Shown: positions 1-14,500 of the stretch, in pieces
How the letters are laid out: each line of letters begins with the position of its first letter
Position numbering within the stretch: the first letter of the stretch is position 1
DNA from: Aquanectria penicillioides
Taxonomy: Eukaryota; Ascomycota; Sordariomycetes; Hypocreales; Nectriaceae
DNA length: 64,000 bases
Assembly (NCBI GenBank): GCA_003415625.1
Contig: PYIU01000001.1
Span: forward strand, 3,286,746-3,350,745
Direction: 5' to 3'
Made by a program: the position numbers and the translations under genes
Notes under the pieces: generated by a model
What the model saw: only the letters and a program-made list of their open reading frames with translations
Databases searched by the model: none
What the model was told of the DNA's origin: nothing

Positions 1-2540
1 ATCTTTACCTGTGTATCCTTTCGTCCCATGTATTCGATTGTGCCGTCAGAATTGTATTTAACCAAATCTCCGGTCTTGTAGAACTTTGCAACATCTTCAC
101 TTGAAGGCGTTGGGGATAAATGAACGCCTTCAATGAAGGAGGCTTGGGTCTTCTCGGGATCATTGAAATAGCCGAGGGCAAGAGTGGGACCCTGGACTAC
201 CAGCTCTCCGACACATCCCAGCGGAGCTAACTGGTTATGGTTATCGCGATCAACAATCCACAATTTAGCATTGAGGTTGGAACCAATGGTAAATGGTGAG
301 GTTGTGCGAGATTTGACGGGGTTCCAGCAGCAGACAACGCAGATCTCAGTTGGGCCATAGTGGTTGATGAGGTTGACTCGATCTGCCCATGTCTCGATGC
401 TTTCTTTTGATAAAGTTTCACCACCAAGAAGCATCATTTCAAGTGTAGGTACATCATCTGGGTCGATGGTTCTTGCAAACGAGGGAGTAAGCATAGCAAT
501 AGTGCACTTAGCATAGTCCATGAACTTGCTAATGTTCTCCAGGCGCTCTTCTTCGGCTGGGATACAAACCGTACCACCAAACGCCAGAGTCGTGAAGATT
601 TCGCAGATGCATGCATCGAAAACAAAGTTGGAGAACTGCAAGAAGCGGAATCTAGAATCGAACCCATATGCGGTGCCATGGCCGAAGATAGTTGAACATA
701 CAGCTGCCTGCTCCAAAACCACGCCCTTGGGGCGGCCAGTAGAACCGGAAGTGAAGAAAATGTATGCCAGGTCAGTCGGGTGAGATCTATTAGCCAGCTG
801 GTCATCGATAGTATTGTGCTCAGGAAGGTCATAGATCAATGATGGAGTAATAGTAAGGATGTTCTGAGCCATGCCATCAAAGTCCACGGATGTGGCGGGC
901 GAAACAATGATAAATGTGCCATCGACCTCGTTGACGAGTGTCTCCCGACGGCTGATGGGGTGCGCAGGATCAAGAGGCATGTAAGCGGCACCCGCTTTCA
1001 TAACTGCAATGTGGGCTACAACCGCCCAAATTGACTTTTCGAAACAGACGGGTACCACTGTCTGTCGTACTACACCAATATTGATGAGATGAACGGCAAG
1101 CCTGGAGGAATATTGGTCCAGTTCTGCGTATGTAAGACTGCCAGCTCGTGAGAAGAGCGCCTGGTGGTCAGGAGTCTTCAAGGCTTGAGTGGAGATCATA
1201 TCGTGAATAGTGGAAGTGATCAACTTGGTAGGCTGGGAATTGCCCCACTGCTCGATGTGCTGGATATCCCAGGGGCTAGTGAAAGACACTTGACTCAATG
1301 GTGCGTCTCCGAAAGTAGTCAATTGTTTAACAACGTGATCCAAATGATTGGAAAGCGCCTGAAGCTGGAATTCAGGCATGACCACAGAGTCATAGGTAAA
1401 GACCAGTTCGACATGATCGCCATGAGTGACAGCCTCAAGAATCAAGGGGTATGTGAAGTAGCCTTCAAGAGCTTCTTGCTGGCCGAATGCACTAGAGTCG
1501 GGAGGAAGCAGAACAGCCTCGGACTCGTCCCTGACAGAGCCAACATGCTGAACTGGTTGTACCACCATCAAACTGGTGAATTCACAAGCATATTTTGCGT
1601 CAGCGCCGAGTTTCGAGATATTGCGCAGGCCGTATTGCTCATATTCGATCATATCGGTCGCTTGCTGCTGCAAATCCCTGAGGAAACTGGAGACCTTGTT
1701 GTCTTTGTCAATTCGGACACGGATCGGGACAGTGGCCACTGCCGGTCCAGAAATTCTATCAATGCCTGGGACCGGAGCGTTACGGCCAGCCACTGTAGTG
1801 CCAAAGCAGACGTCATCCGTATCACTATAGCGTGCTAGTACCATAGCCCAGGCTGCGCGCAATATAGTTGCTTGGGTGACGGATGCATCTGCCATCTCTG
1901 GGAATGAGATCTTTTGCCTCAAAACACGTGTTACGGGCTTAGATGATATAAAAGAGTCGATCTGAGGGAACGAGGCCGCTTGGGCTCCGTCGAGTTGGGC
2001 CTTCCAGTATGTGCTTGCGGCACCTTCATCAGTTTGGGCGATGTAGTTGATGAAGCTAGAGTACGGCTCCAAAACTGGCACGTCTTCACCTCTATAGACG
2101 CTTATAAGAGTGCCGAGGACGATGTTCAAGCTCCAGCCATCAAATACTGTGTGGTGTACTAACAGAATAAAGTGCAGTCGACCACTCTCGTCCGCGACAA
2201 GCGCGTAGCGGCACAACCTGGAACCATACTGCATCTCCATGTTGCCAAGCAACTCCATGGCGGAGCGAACATTCAGCCCCTCAGTAGATTCCCAAGAAAC
2301 CCTCTCGCGAACGACAGCCTGAATTGAGAGGCTATTATGCAGGATAATTCTAGTACGAAGGGTGTCGCAGAGCTCTAGGGTACGTTCCCAAGCACCCTTG
2401 AATTGGGTGACCTCGATGTTATCTGGCAGGCGATAAACATACTTTCCAATGTATGATCCAGGTTGCTTCACTGCTAAAGCCATGAGACCCTCTTGCAGGC
2501 TAGAACAAGGATATGCGTCCTCAACATCCTGCTGACTAGC
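1..2540 (-). other. NRPS module 11: C and partial A domain, proline or pipecolate-like pocket
   Basis: C domain (about 1,270-2,540) with HHTVFDGW. The A domain begins near 1,210 and is cut by the window edge at RKDTQVK (A8); FTSGSTGRPKG, FDACICEIF and NHYGPTEICVV are seen. Visible pocket residues are D-A-C-M-L-G-H-V-V. The H-V-V end resembles known proline pockets (bacterial D-V-Q-L-I-A-H-V-V-K), so proline, hydroxyproline or pipecolate is possible; low certainty. The A10 Lys and T domain are outside the window. Confidence 0.75.
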
Positions 2541-5500
2541 AAGGTTACAATGGTGTCGGACAGAAAGTGTGATTGCGCCGATATCTGCGGTTTGAAGCAT
2601 GCTAAACGGCTCTGCCTTGTATGTGGTGCTGTCAATAGACAAGTTAGCGGTAGCGGCCATGTGACTGAGACGACAATCTTCGAAGATTTTCGCAATTGTC
2701 AGGCCAATGCCGTGTTGTTGAGCAAGAGACACAAGTTGAATGGCCGTAATTGAATCACCGCCAACCTGGAGGAATCGGTCATTCTTTCCGATTTGGTCTG
2801 CAGGGACCGTGAGCACTTCTGCCCAGATATTGCGAAGTTTGAACTCTATCTCAGTTGTAGGCTCGACCTTCTCTTCGCTTCCCAGGGCGAAGGAGTGCAG
2901 TCGCTCTTGCGAAAGATTGTTGGCTAAATCATGCAGCCGCTTTCGATCAAGCTTAAGAGACGTTCCGAACGGCATTTTTTGGAGAGGCAAGAAGAGGCTT
3001 GGAACCATATAGCCAGGAAGGACGCGCTTCAACTCTTCAGATACATTGAGAAGAGACTTTCTTAAAGTGTCATCCATAGAAATAAGCCACTCAGAGAGGT
3101 CTTGGGCGGAGGTCTTCTGGCTAGTCTTCTCTTCGCGGAAGCTGATAAAAGCAATAAGGGCTTCTCGAGTATCTTTGCGGATAACATCAACTGCAGCGTA
3201 AGTAACACCAGGCATAGAGCGCTTAATGTTATACTCAATCTCACCAAGCTCCACACGGTAACCGCGTACCTTGACTTGTGTATCGCGACGGCCAATATAC
3301 TCCATAGTGCCATCAGGCAAGTATCGAACTAAGTCACCGGTCTTAAAGAATTGACGGGTATCATTGGATGATGATGATGGTAGCCAGTCAACGACTTTAA
3401 TAAACGATGCTTGAGTGCGCTCTTTGTCGTTCAGGTAGCCTCTTGCCATTTGTCGCTGTACAAGAAGCTCACCAATGCAGCCGATTGGAGCAAGTTGTTG
3501 ATGGTTATCTGGCTCAACGATCCAGCAAGAACATCCAAATCCTCGACCAATTGTTGTTGGTGGTTCGTCTGCTGACTTATACACATGGTTGGTACAGAAG
3601 ACAGAAATTTCTGAAGGACCGTAGGCATTTGCAACTGTAACGTGGCCATGCCATGTGTCAAGGATGTCCTTGGCTGGGGCTTCACCCACGAGGATAAGCA
3701 AGGAGAGTGATGGGATATCCGATGGGGTGAGTGTTCGCAAGAAGGTCGATGTTAGAAGTACGGTATTGACCTTGGTTGCGTTCATGAAGCCCGCGATATC
3801 TTGGAGACGTTCAGTGTCTGATGGAATGCAGATCGTGCCACCAAAAACAAGGGTCTCGAATATTTCGCTTAAGCTAACATCAAAGACATTGTTTGAGAAT
3901 TGAAGCACTCGTGATGACTCATTGAAAGTGTAGGCTCTACCATGGCCAACAGTGGTTGTGCTAAGCGCTGAGTGGTCGACAATGAATGATTTTGGTTTAC
4001 CTGTAGATCCTGAGGTGAAGATTATATATGCGGCGTCTGAAGGCTTTGGCTTTATATGGATAATATTACTTTCCGTGATAGTCGAGGAGAGCCTAGACAT
4101 AAGTGAGCGGGAAAGTTCAATCACATTATCCACCATATCTTCGCAAGAAGCCTTTGTGGAAGGTGACACCAGCATAAATTCAGCCTTAATCTCATTGACA
4201 ATAGACTGTCGTCGACTAGCCGGGTGAGAAGGATCAATAGGGATGAAGACACCACCCGCTTTCATAATGGCCAACATGGCAATTATCGTCCAGGGAGATT
4301 TCTCAAAGCAGAAAGGCACCATAGTCTCAGGGCGCACACCTCGATGGGAAAGATAGGTAGCCAAGACAGTCGACATGCGATCTAGTTGGAAATATGACAT
4401 GCTTCCTTCAGAGGAAGTAATAGCTTCATGGTCAGGATGACCCTTGGCCCGCTCTGAGATCAAATCGTGAACGCAGGCATCCACCGGCGTCGCATCGGCA
4501 GCGTTCCACTGGATGGCTTGTTGGAGGTCCCAGTCGCTTGTCATTGATACCGTAGACAACGCTGCATCACCACCAGAAAGAAGCTGCTGGAAAACACATT
4601 CGAAGTGATGAGACAGGGCAGTGAGCTGCGCATTAGAGATGGCGGCGGGGTTCGATATGAGCGACAAAACAACATGATCATCATAAGTCGAGCATTCCAA
4701 TACTAGAGGATATGTAAAATAACCCTCCAAAGCTTCGTGTGCCTCAAAGAGATCGGCATCTGGGGATAGCAGCAAAGCGTCAGCTCCACCGTTGGCAGAG
4801 GCGATATGCTGCACTGGCTGAATGACGAGCAAGCTGGACATATCTGACGCCTCCTTGGCACCTGCGCCGAGTCGCGCAATGTTTCGCAAGCCAAATTGTT
4901 CATATGGAACCATTTCAGACGCTTGATGTTGAATGTCTTGAAGGAACTTCAGAATAGACTGCTGCCCGTCAAGGCGCACGCGAACCGGAATAGTTGCGAC
5001 GACTGGTCCAGCCATCGATTCAAGGCCAGGAACTGCAGCGTGGCGACCAGACACCGTAGCGCCAAAGCAGACATCGTCAGTATCGCAGTATCGTGCGAGT
5101 ACCATAGCCCATGAGGCACGAATGACGGTGGCCTTCGTGATAGAAGTATCCGTTGCCTTTGGGAACTGAATTGTCTTCCGCATGACGTGGCTAGTGAGCT
5201 TGGAGTTGGTGGCAAGATCTGACCGCGGGAAAGTAGCCCGCCGGGCACCCTCCAGCTGTTCTTTCCAGTACGCACCGGCTGCAGATAGATCCAATTGAGT
5301 AGTATAGTTGATGAATCCAGAGTACGGCTGCAGTGGCTGCGTGGGCTCTCCTCGGTACAGGCTATAGAGAGTGGCAAGAGCGATATTCAGACTCCAACCA
5401 TCGAAGACTGCGTGATGAATAACAAGAAAAAAGTAGCATTCTCCAGTCTTCTCAGTGACAAGGGCGTATCGGCAAAGTTGAGAGCCATGCTGCATGTGCA

Positions 5501-8500
5501 ACGTCTTGACTCCATCCATGATCGAGCGCAAGCTTTGGCCGTTGGTAGATTCCCAAACAGGCGTCTCACGAATAATGGCCTGGATGGAAGACCCGTTGTG
5601 GGTCGTGATTCTTGTGCGAAGGTTGCTGCACAAGTCAAGAGTTCGGTCCCAGGAGGACTTGAATCGAGACAAGTCGACATTGGCAGGGAGGCGGTGCACA
5701 TATTTGGCAATGTATGATCCTGGCTGCTTGACGGCGAGAGCCATGAGACCTTCCTGAAGACCGGTGCAAGGATAAGCATCCTCAATAATCTGATTACTGG
5801 AAAGACCGCATTGAACCTGGATGCTAGACTTGATAGCATTGATGTCACTGCTTGGAAGTAGCTGAAATGGCTGGACTGTGTACGACTCTAGACCCTCTCC
5901 ACTAACAACCTTGAGGGCCACGGCGGACATTCGAGGATCAGCGAAGATATCCTTCACGGTAATCATCAAGCCTTCCTCTCGCGCAGAAGTGACAAAGTGA
6001 ATAGCAGTAATAGAGTCACCGCCAATACGCAAGAAATTGTCATCACGGCCAATAGACTCTGTGGGCACCTTGAGGATATCAGCCCACATTGCTTGAAGTC
6101 GATGCTCCATTGGTGTCTCAGGCGCGCGCTTCTCGCTGTCTACAAGAGAATATTGGGACAGCATGTCTCTGCTAAGGCCAGCCGTGATTTGCTTGAGACC
6201 ACCTCGATCCAATTTTGTAGAGGTAATTGATGGCATATATTGACAAGGGAAGAAGAGCGTTGGGACCATGTAGCTCGGTAAAGCAACGCTAAGCTGTCCA
6301 ACTGCGGCTGCAATGCAACCCTTGAGATCAGCGCTGATGGGAGTAAAGATGCTATCGGTATCGTGGCTGCTACCGTTACTGGTTCGTGTTTCATCGGTGA
6401 AACAAAAATATGCCACAAGGTTTGTGCCGGCATCTCCCCTATGAACGTCGACAACAACCTGACGAACATCCTTTAGCGCTGCACGGAGATGGTGCTCAAC
6501 TTCGCCAAGCTCCACTCGAAGACCACGAATCTTTACTTGAGTATCCTTGCGGCTGACGAATTCAATTGTGCCATCTGTGTTGTAGTAGCAAAGATCGCCT
6601 GACTTGAAGAAGCGGTTCCAGTATGGGGAGGTGCGAGATGGTGCCCATTGAGGAAGTGAGGTCACTATAGAAGCCTCGGTCCTAACAGGGTCTGCAAGAT
6701 ACTCGCGCAGGAGGGTAGGACCTTGGATTACCACCTCTCCAATACAACCAGTGGGCGCAAGTCGTTGAGGATCCTGAGGGTCAACAATCCAACAGAAGCC
6801 ACCAACAGGCCTTCCGACTGTAAGAGGCGATTCTGTCAATGATTTCCACTCATGAAGAGTGCTGAACACACAGGTCTCTGCAGGTCCCCATCCGTTGATA
6901 AGACGGACCTGTCCAAACCAGGTGTTAAGGATGTCCCGGCCGACAGCTTCACCGGCAAGTAGGAGAAGCTCAAGGCCGGGAACGTCGTCTGGCTTTAAGG
7001 TACGAGCAAATGCAGGTGTGAGGAAGGCCCAGTTGATCTTCTTCTCAGTAATGAACTCTCTCAAGCCGCTTAAACGAGTATCCTCAGAGGGAACACACAG
7101 AGTGGCGCCGGCAATAAGAGGGCCGATGATCTCACCGATACAGAGATCAAAGACAAAAGAGGCAAACTGCAATATCCTAACACTAGGTGTCAGACCGAGA
7201 CGTTTGCGAATAGCAGTCTGACTAGTGCAAACGGCGCCGTGCTGCATCACCAAACCTTTAGGCGTGCCTGTGCTACCAGAGGTGAACAGAACATAGGCGG
7301 CGTTATCGGGTGAAATCTTGGCTAGAGGTGTGGTCGTGATAGTTTCTGCAACAAGCTTCTTGTCAAGAACAGATGTGACTTCAATCACATTAGGCAGCAA
7401 GTCGGAACACTTGGAAACATTGGCAGAAGATACCAATGCCAACTTGGACCCAGTCTGGTTGACAATCTGCTGCTGGCGCTGGACTGGGTGCGATGGGTCC
7501 AATGGGACCCAGGCAGCACCAGCTTTGTTGATGGCCAGTATTGAAACGAAGAACCAAAGTGATTTTTCAAAGCAAACATGAACCAGGTCTCCTGACTTAA
7601 CTGATGTGGCGCCAATGAGATAAGATGCAAGTCTGCTGGCCGCCTCATCGAGTTCAGAGTAGGTCATCTGGCCATCCCAGGCATCAATTGCAATTGCCTC
7701 GGGTTGACTCTGCGCTTGCCCGGCAATAAGTTCATGAACGCATGAGCGAATAATCTCTGGTTCGTCACTGTTGTATGTGATAGATGTCTCGAGATCCCAG
7801 CTGTTGGCCAGTGAGACGGAACCAAGAAGCCGGTCGCGCTTTAGGACAAGTTGCTTAACAACAGTCTCGTAATGATGAGCGAGAGCGGAGACTTGAGACT
7901 CGGAAACTGAGGCGGGGTTGAAAGTAACAACCAGCTCGATGCTATCACTGTGAGTGAAAACTTGAAGCACCAGGGGATATGTGAAGTATCCCTGGGCTGC
8001 CTCCTCTTCCCTGTAAATTGTTTGTCCGGCAGGAAGGAGAATAGCCCCAGCCTGGTCGCTAGAGGCAACATGCTGCGCAGGCTGAATGACCAGAAGACTG
8101 GAGAAGTCACAGGCTTCCTGAGTGTCTGGGCTCAACTTCAAGATACTACGAAGACCAAATTGCTCATAGGCAACCATCTCGGAAGCCTGCTCCTGAATGT
8201 CTTCTAAGAAGCTAGAAATAGCTCTCTGCTTATCAAGGCGCACGCGAACTGGGATTGTCGAAATGACTGGACCAGCCATCTTGTCCACTCCAATAACTGG
8301 GGCATGACGACCTGATACGGTGCTGCCGAAGCAGACATCATCAGTATCACAATATCGTGCAAGTACCACAGCCCATGCAGCTCGCAAAACAGTTGCCTTA
8401 GTGATGGAGGTGTCTGTCGTATCGGGGAATTGGACTGATGTCTTCATGATTTGACTGGCGGGTTGAGAAGCCGCCTGTGAGTCAACTTTGGGGAATGTCG

Positions 8501-11500
8501 CTCGCTGGGCACCATCAAGTTGACCATTCCAGTAATCAGATGCAGCAGTATGGTCAAGCTTCGTAGTATAATTGATGAAACCAGAGTACGGCTGCAGCTG
8601 AGGAACTGATTGACCTTGGTACAACGCCTGCAATGTACTAAGAACGACATTCAAACTCCAGCCATCGAAAATGGCGTGGTGAAGAATCAGCACAAAGTAC
8701 CGTTCTCCAGTCGCCTCAGTAATTACTGCGTAACGGCAGAGCTGAGAACCATATTGCATGGCCATATTGTTGATTGAGTTCATGAAGGAGTGCAAGTCAA
8801 CGCCAACAGTGGGTTCCCAGGTAGCTTCCTGGTGGATGACGCTCTGAATAGAGGTTGTCCCACGAACAACGATTCTGGTGCGCAGGTTGGTGCAGACATG
8901 CACAGTTTGGTTCCACGCCTCTATGAAGAGACTTACGTCAACAATGTCTGGCAGGGAGTAGACATACTTAGCAATGTATGAGCCAGGTTGCTTGACAGCA
9001 AGGGCCATGAGACCTTCTTGCAACCCAGTACAAGGGTAGGCATCCTCAATACCTTGTTCTGGTGCAAGGCCACATTGATCGCGAACGATTGACTTGATGA
9101 TATTGACATCGCTTTCGGGGAGAAGAGAGAATGGCTGAGTCTTGTAGGATTCAACATCTCCAGCCTCGACGATCTTAGCGGCAACGGCAGAAAGGCGAGG
9201 GTCAGCGAACACATCCCGGACAGTGACGGCCAAGCCGGAATCTCGAGCAGCAGTGACAAATTGGATCGCGGTAATTGAATCACCGCCAATGCGCAAGAAG
9301 TTGTCGTCTCTGCCAATGGACTCCATGGGAATCTTGAGTATGGACGCCCAGATCTGTTGCAGGCGGTGCTCCATTGGAGTCTCGGGGGCGCGTTTCTCAG
9401 AGTCGACCAGAGAATGCTTGGCGAGGGTCTTATGTCCGAGCGCAGCAGTGATTCGCTTAAGTCCACCTCTATCAATCTTACCGGAAGTGATTGATGGCAA
9501 GAAGTGGCAGGGGAAAAATAAGGTAGGAACCATGTATCTTGGCAGTGTGACACTGAGCTGGCCAATGGCGTCGATTATTTGGCTCTTCAACATGGGGGTG
9601 AGAGGGATGAAGAGGTTCTCAGGCTCAGGATCAACGCCACCAACTGTCTTGCGGCACTCATCAGTAGCGCAGAAATAGGCAACAAGGTTTGATCCAGCTT
9701 GTCCCTTAAAGACATCAACGATAACTCGTGCAGCGCCAAGCAAAGCTTCATGCAAGTGATGCTCAACCTCGCCCAACTCAACACGGAGACCACGGATCTT
9801 GATCTGGGTATCCTTACGGCTGACAAATTCAATTGTACCATCAGCGTTGTAGTAGCAGAGATCGCCTGATTTGAAGAATCGCTTCCAGTGAGGCAAGTTG
9901 CGTCGTATGGCCCATTCTGGGAGCGATTTCACTGTCGATGCTGTCGTTCTGACTGGGTCGGCCAAGTACTCGCGGAGCAGAGTAGGGCCCTGGATAACAA
10001 CTTCACCGACACAGCCAGTAGGGGCCAGCTTCTGGGGATCCTCGGGGTCGACGATCCAGCAGAAGCCGCCAACAGGGCGACCAACAGTCAAGGGTGATTC
10101 ATCAATCGACTTCCACTCATGCAGGGTACTGAACACACATGTCTCTGCAGGTCCCCAACCGTTGATGAGACGAACCCGTCCAAACCAAGTATCAAGGATG
10201 TCCCGGCCAACGGCTTCACCGGCCAAAAGCAAAAGCTCAAGGCCAGGGACGTCGTTAGGCTTTAGGGTACGCGAGAACGCTGGAGTCAGGAAGATCCAGT
10301 TAATTCTCATCTCATTAATGAAGTCCTTGACGTTGCTCATACGGGTGTCCTCGGATGGTACACACAGTGTAGCACCAGATATCAAAGGCCCAATGATCTC
10401 ACCAATACAGAGATCAAATACAAATGAGGCAAACTGGAGGAACCTGACCCGCGGGGACATTCCCAATCGCTTCACGATAGCGGTCTGACTGGTGCAGACA
10501 GCGCCGTGCTGCATAACGAGTCCCTTAGGTGTACCCGTGCTGCCAGAAGTGAAAAGCACATATGTAGCATGGTCGGGGGTAACATCACAGGCTGGAGCAG
10601 CAGGGCGACGGCCAATGCTGGCAATCATTTCCTCATCAAGGGCAGGGGTGATTTCAATCACGTCTGCAATCAGTCCAGCACACTTCTCGGCATTATTTGG
10701 TGATACTAAGGCAAGTCGAGCGCCAGTTTGGTTAATAATCTGTTGATGGCGTTGAGGTGGGTGAGAAGGATCAAGTGGAACCCACGCAGCGCCGGCCTTG
10801 TTGATGGCAAGAATCGCGACGAAGAACCAGAGCGACTTGTCAAAGCAAACATGAACAAGGTCTCCTGTCTTTACCGCAACAGTATTGATGAGATAGGTGG
10901 CAAGCCTGTTAGCAGAAAAGATGAGCTCGGAGTAGGACATCTCGCCATCCCAAGCCTGGATAGCCGGAGCATCAGGCTGGCGCTGGGCTTGCGCTTCAAT
11001 GAGGTTGTGCACGCAGTTGCGGATGGTCTCGGGTGCCTCACCGTTGTACTCAACGGCCTTGGCCAGGTCCCAGTCTCCAGAAAGTTGAATATCCCCCAGT
11101 CGAGCATCGCTGGCTGAGAGAAGCTGGCGAACGATATTGTCAAAGTGTCGAGTTAAAACATCAAGTTGAGACTCGGCCACAACGGCGGGGTTGAAAATGA
11201 AGCCGAGCTGGACGAAGTCATCGTGGGTAAAGACCTGAAGCACCAAGGGATAGGTGAAGTAACCGTCAACTGCTTCCTGCTCGCCATAGGCTTCCGGGTC
11301 CGCAGAATGCAGAATCGCATCTGGGGACTCGTCGTTGGTGACATGCTGCATTGGTTGGACAACCATCAAGCTTGAGAAGTCGCAAATTTCTTGGGCGGCT
11401 GGGTTGATCTTGGCAATGTTACGGAGACCAAACTGCTCGTATGCAACCATCTCAGAAGCTTGATGTTGGATTTGTTCAAGGAAGCTTGAGACTTCCTGTT

Positions 11501-14500
11501 GCTTATCGAGGCGCACGCGAACTGGAACAGTGGCGACAGCAGGCCCAGCCATCTTGTCAATACCCACGACAGGTGCATGGCGACCAGAAACAGTCGTTCC
11601 GAAGCAGATATCATCACTATCAGAGTATCTTGCAAGTACCATTGCCCAAGCGGCGCGAAGGATAGTCGCCTTCGTAATAGTCGAGTTTGTCATCTTGGGG
11701 AATGGCATGGTCTTCTTGACAACACGAGTAACAGGCTTCTCCTCCGCTGCTATGTCGATTCGCGGGAAAGAGGCACGTTGAGCGCCCTCCAATTGGACCT
11801 TCCAGTACTCCTCAGCCGCAGCGTTGTCCAGCTGTGTGGTATAGCTGATGAATTTGGAGTACGGCTGGAGAGACGTGACTGACTCGTCACGATACACGCT
11901 ATCAAGAGTAGAAAGAATGACGTTTAGTGTCCATCCGTCAAAAATGGTGTGGTGCATAAATAGAGCGAAGTGGCGTTGGCCAGTAGACTCTATAATGAGA
12001 GCAAAACGGCAGAGAGAAGAGCCATAGCTCATCTGGAGACTCGTTGTAGATGCCATGAAGGAAGACAGTTCAAAGCCGTTGGTCGCCTCCCAAACAGGCT
12101 GCTCGCGCATGACAGCCTGGATTGAGTCGCCATTTCGCAAAACGATTCTAGTGCGGAGGTTTGCGCAGAGCTTAAATGTCTTCTCCCAGGCAGCTTGGAA
12201 GCGAACAGTGTCAATGTCATCAGGGAGTCGATAGACATATCTACCGATGTATGAACCCGGCTGCTTGACTGTCAATGCCATGAGACCCTCCTGGAGGCTC
12301 GTGCAGGGATAGGCATCCTCAATTAGGCTCTGTTCAGTGATGCGACATTGGATTTTAACGTCTCGCTTGATCATGTCAACCTCGGCGCTAGGCAGCATGG
12401 AGAACGGTGCGGTATTATAGGACGGGCGGTCTTGAGAAAACACTGCTGTAGCAGCGACATGGCTAAGACGAGAATCTTCAAAGATTCTGTCAACAGTGAG
12501 GCTAATTCCATGCTGTTGAGCAAGAGAAACCAGTTGAATAGCCGTGATGGAATCACCACCGATTTGGAGGAACCGATCATTCTTGCCAATTTGGTCTGCC
12601 GATGTCTTCAGGACTTCAGCCCACATCTCACGGAGCTTAAACTCCATTTCAGTAGTGGGCTCAACCTTCTCTTCACTGCCTAGCGCGAAGCTGTTGAGGC
12701 GCTCCTGTGGAAGGGTGTGAGCGAGATCGCGCAACCGCTTTCGGTCAAGCTTTAAGGTGGTTCCAAAAGGCATAGCCTGAAGTGGCAAGAAGAGACTGGG
12801 AACCATGTAGCTAGGGAGCACACGCTTCAGTTCGTCAACTGCAGAAATGAGGGCGTTCTTCAAAGTGTCGTCCATAGCAATGAGCCATTCCGAAAGATCT
12901 TTGGTGGAGCTCTTCTGGCTCTCACTGAAGCTAATAAAGGCAATGAGAGCTTCACGTGAATCCCGGCGGACAAGATCAACAGCAGCATACGCAGCCTCGG
13001 GCATGGCTCGCTTGATGTTGTACTCAATTTCACCCAGCTCCACACGGTAACCGCGGACCTTGACTTGGGTATCTCGTCGACCCAAGTACTCCATTGCACC
13101 GTCAGGTCGATACCGAACCAAGTCCCCTGTCTTGAAGAATTGACGGGTATCGTTGGGCGAAGGTAAAGGCAGCCATTCCACATTTTTAATGAAGGATGCC
13201 TCAGTCCGTTCCTTGTCATTCAGATAGCCTCGCGCCATTTGTCGCTGAACAATAAGTTCACCAATGCATCCAACGGGAGCAAGTCGCTGGTGGTTGTCTG
13301 GCTCAACGATCCAGCAAGCACAACCGAATCCACGGCCAATAGTTGCTGGCGCTTCATCTACTGATTGATAAACGTGGTTGGTGCAGAAGACGGAAATTTC
13401 CGAGGGCCCATATGCATTAGCGACAGTGACATGTCCGTGCCACGTATCGAGGATATCCTTTGCTGGGGCTTCACCGACAAGAATAAGCAACTTGAGTGAA
13501 GGAACAGCAGTTGGAGTAAGAGTTCGCAAGAATGTCGAGGTCAAAAGGGCCGTATTAACCTTTGTTGTCTTAATAAATGCTGCAATATCTTGGAGGCGCT
13601 CGGTATCTGAGGGCATGCAAATGGTACCGCCAAAAACAAGCGTCTCAAAGATCTCGCTCAAGCTAACATCAAAAACATTGCTAGAGAACTGCAAAACACG
13701 CGACGATTCGTCGAAAGAATAAGCCCTTCCATGGCCGACAGTTGTAGTGCTGAGTGCCGAGTGATCGACGAGGAATGACTTAGGCTTTCCAGTAGAGCCT
13801 GAAGTAAAGATAATGTAGGCGGCATCCAATGGGGTTGGCTTGTTATAGATGATATGTCTGTCAGTGATAGTCGATGAGAGCTTGGAAATGAAGGAGCCCG
13901 ACAGCTCAATCATGTTTTCAACCATGCCTTCACAAGATGCCTTATTTGAGGGTGATACAACCATGAATCGAGCATCAACCTCGTTCACTAGGGCCTGGCG
14001 TCGACTGGTGGGATGAGAAGGATCAACGGGAATAAATACACCACCAGTCTTCATAATGGCTAGCATTGCTACTACAATCCACATTGATTTCTCAAAACAG
14101 ACTGGGACCATAGTCTTAGGTGCCACCCCAAGGTGAGATAAATACTTAGCGAAGATGGTCGAGAGCTCATCAAGCTCTTTGTACGTAATGCTGCCTTCAG
14201 AGGTCACAATGGCCTCATGATCAGGGGCCAACACAGCACGCTCTGAGATCAAATCATGCACACATGCATCAACGGGCATGGCATCGGCTGTATTCCATTC
14301 GATGGACTGTTGAACATCCCAGCTGCTGGAGATTGATATAGAGCCAAGAGGTGCGGAATCTTGGCCGAGCAACTGCTGCACGACGTGTGCGAAATGGTGG
14401 GACAAGGCTTGAAGCTGAATCTCAGTGATGATGGTTGCATCGTAAATGAGAGATAGCTCAACCTCTTCGTCATATGTGAGGCACTGCAAGACAAGCGGAT

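Noticed and set aside
1164..1838. Plus-strand open frame of 224 codons inside the synthetase
   Set aside because: It is antisense to conserved C-domain coding sequence and has no family resemblance; similar mirror frames recur in each repeated module.
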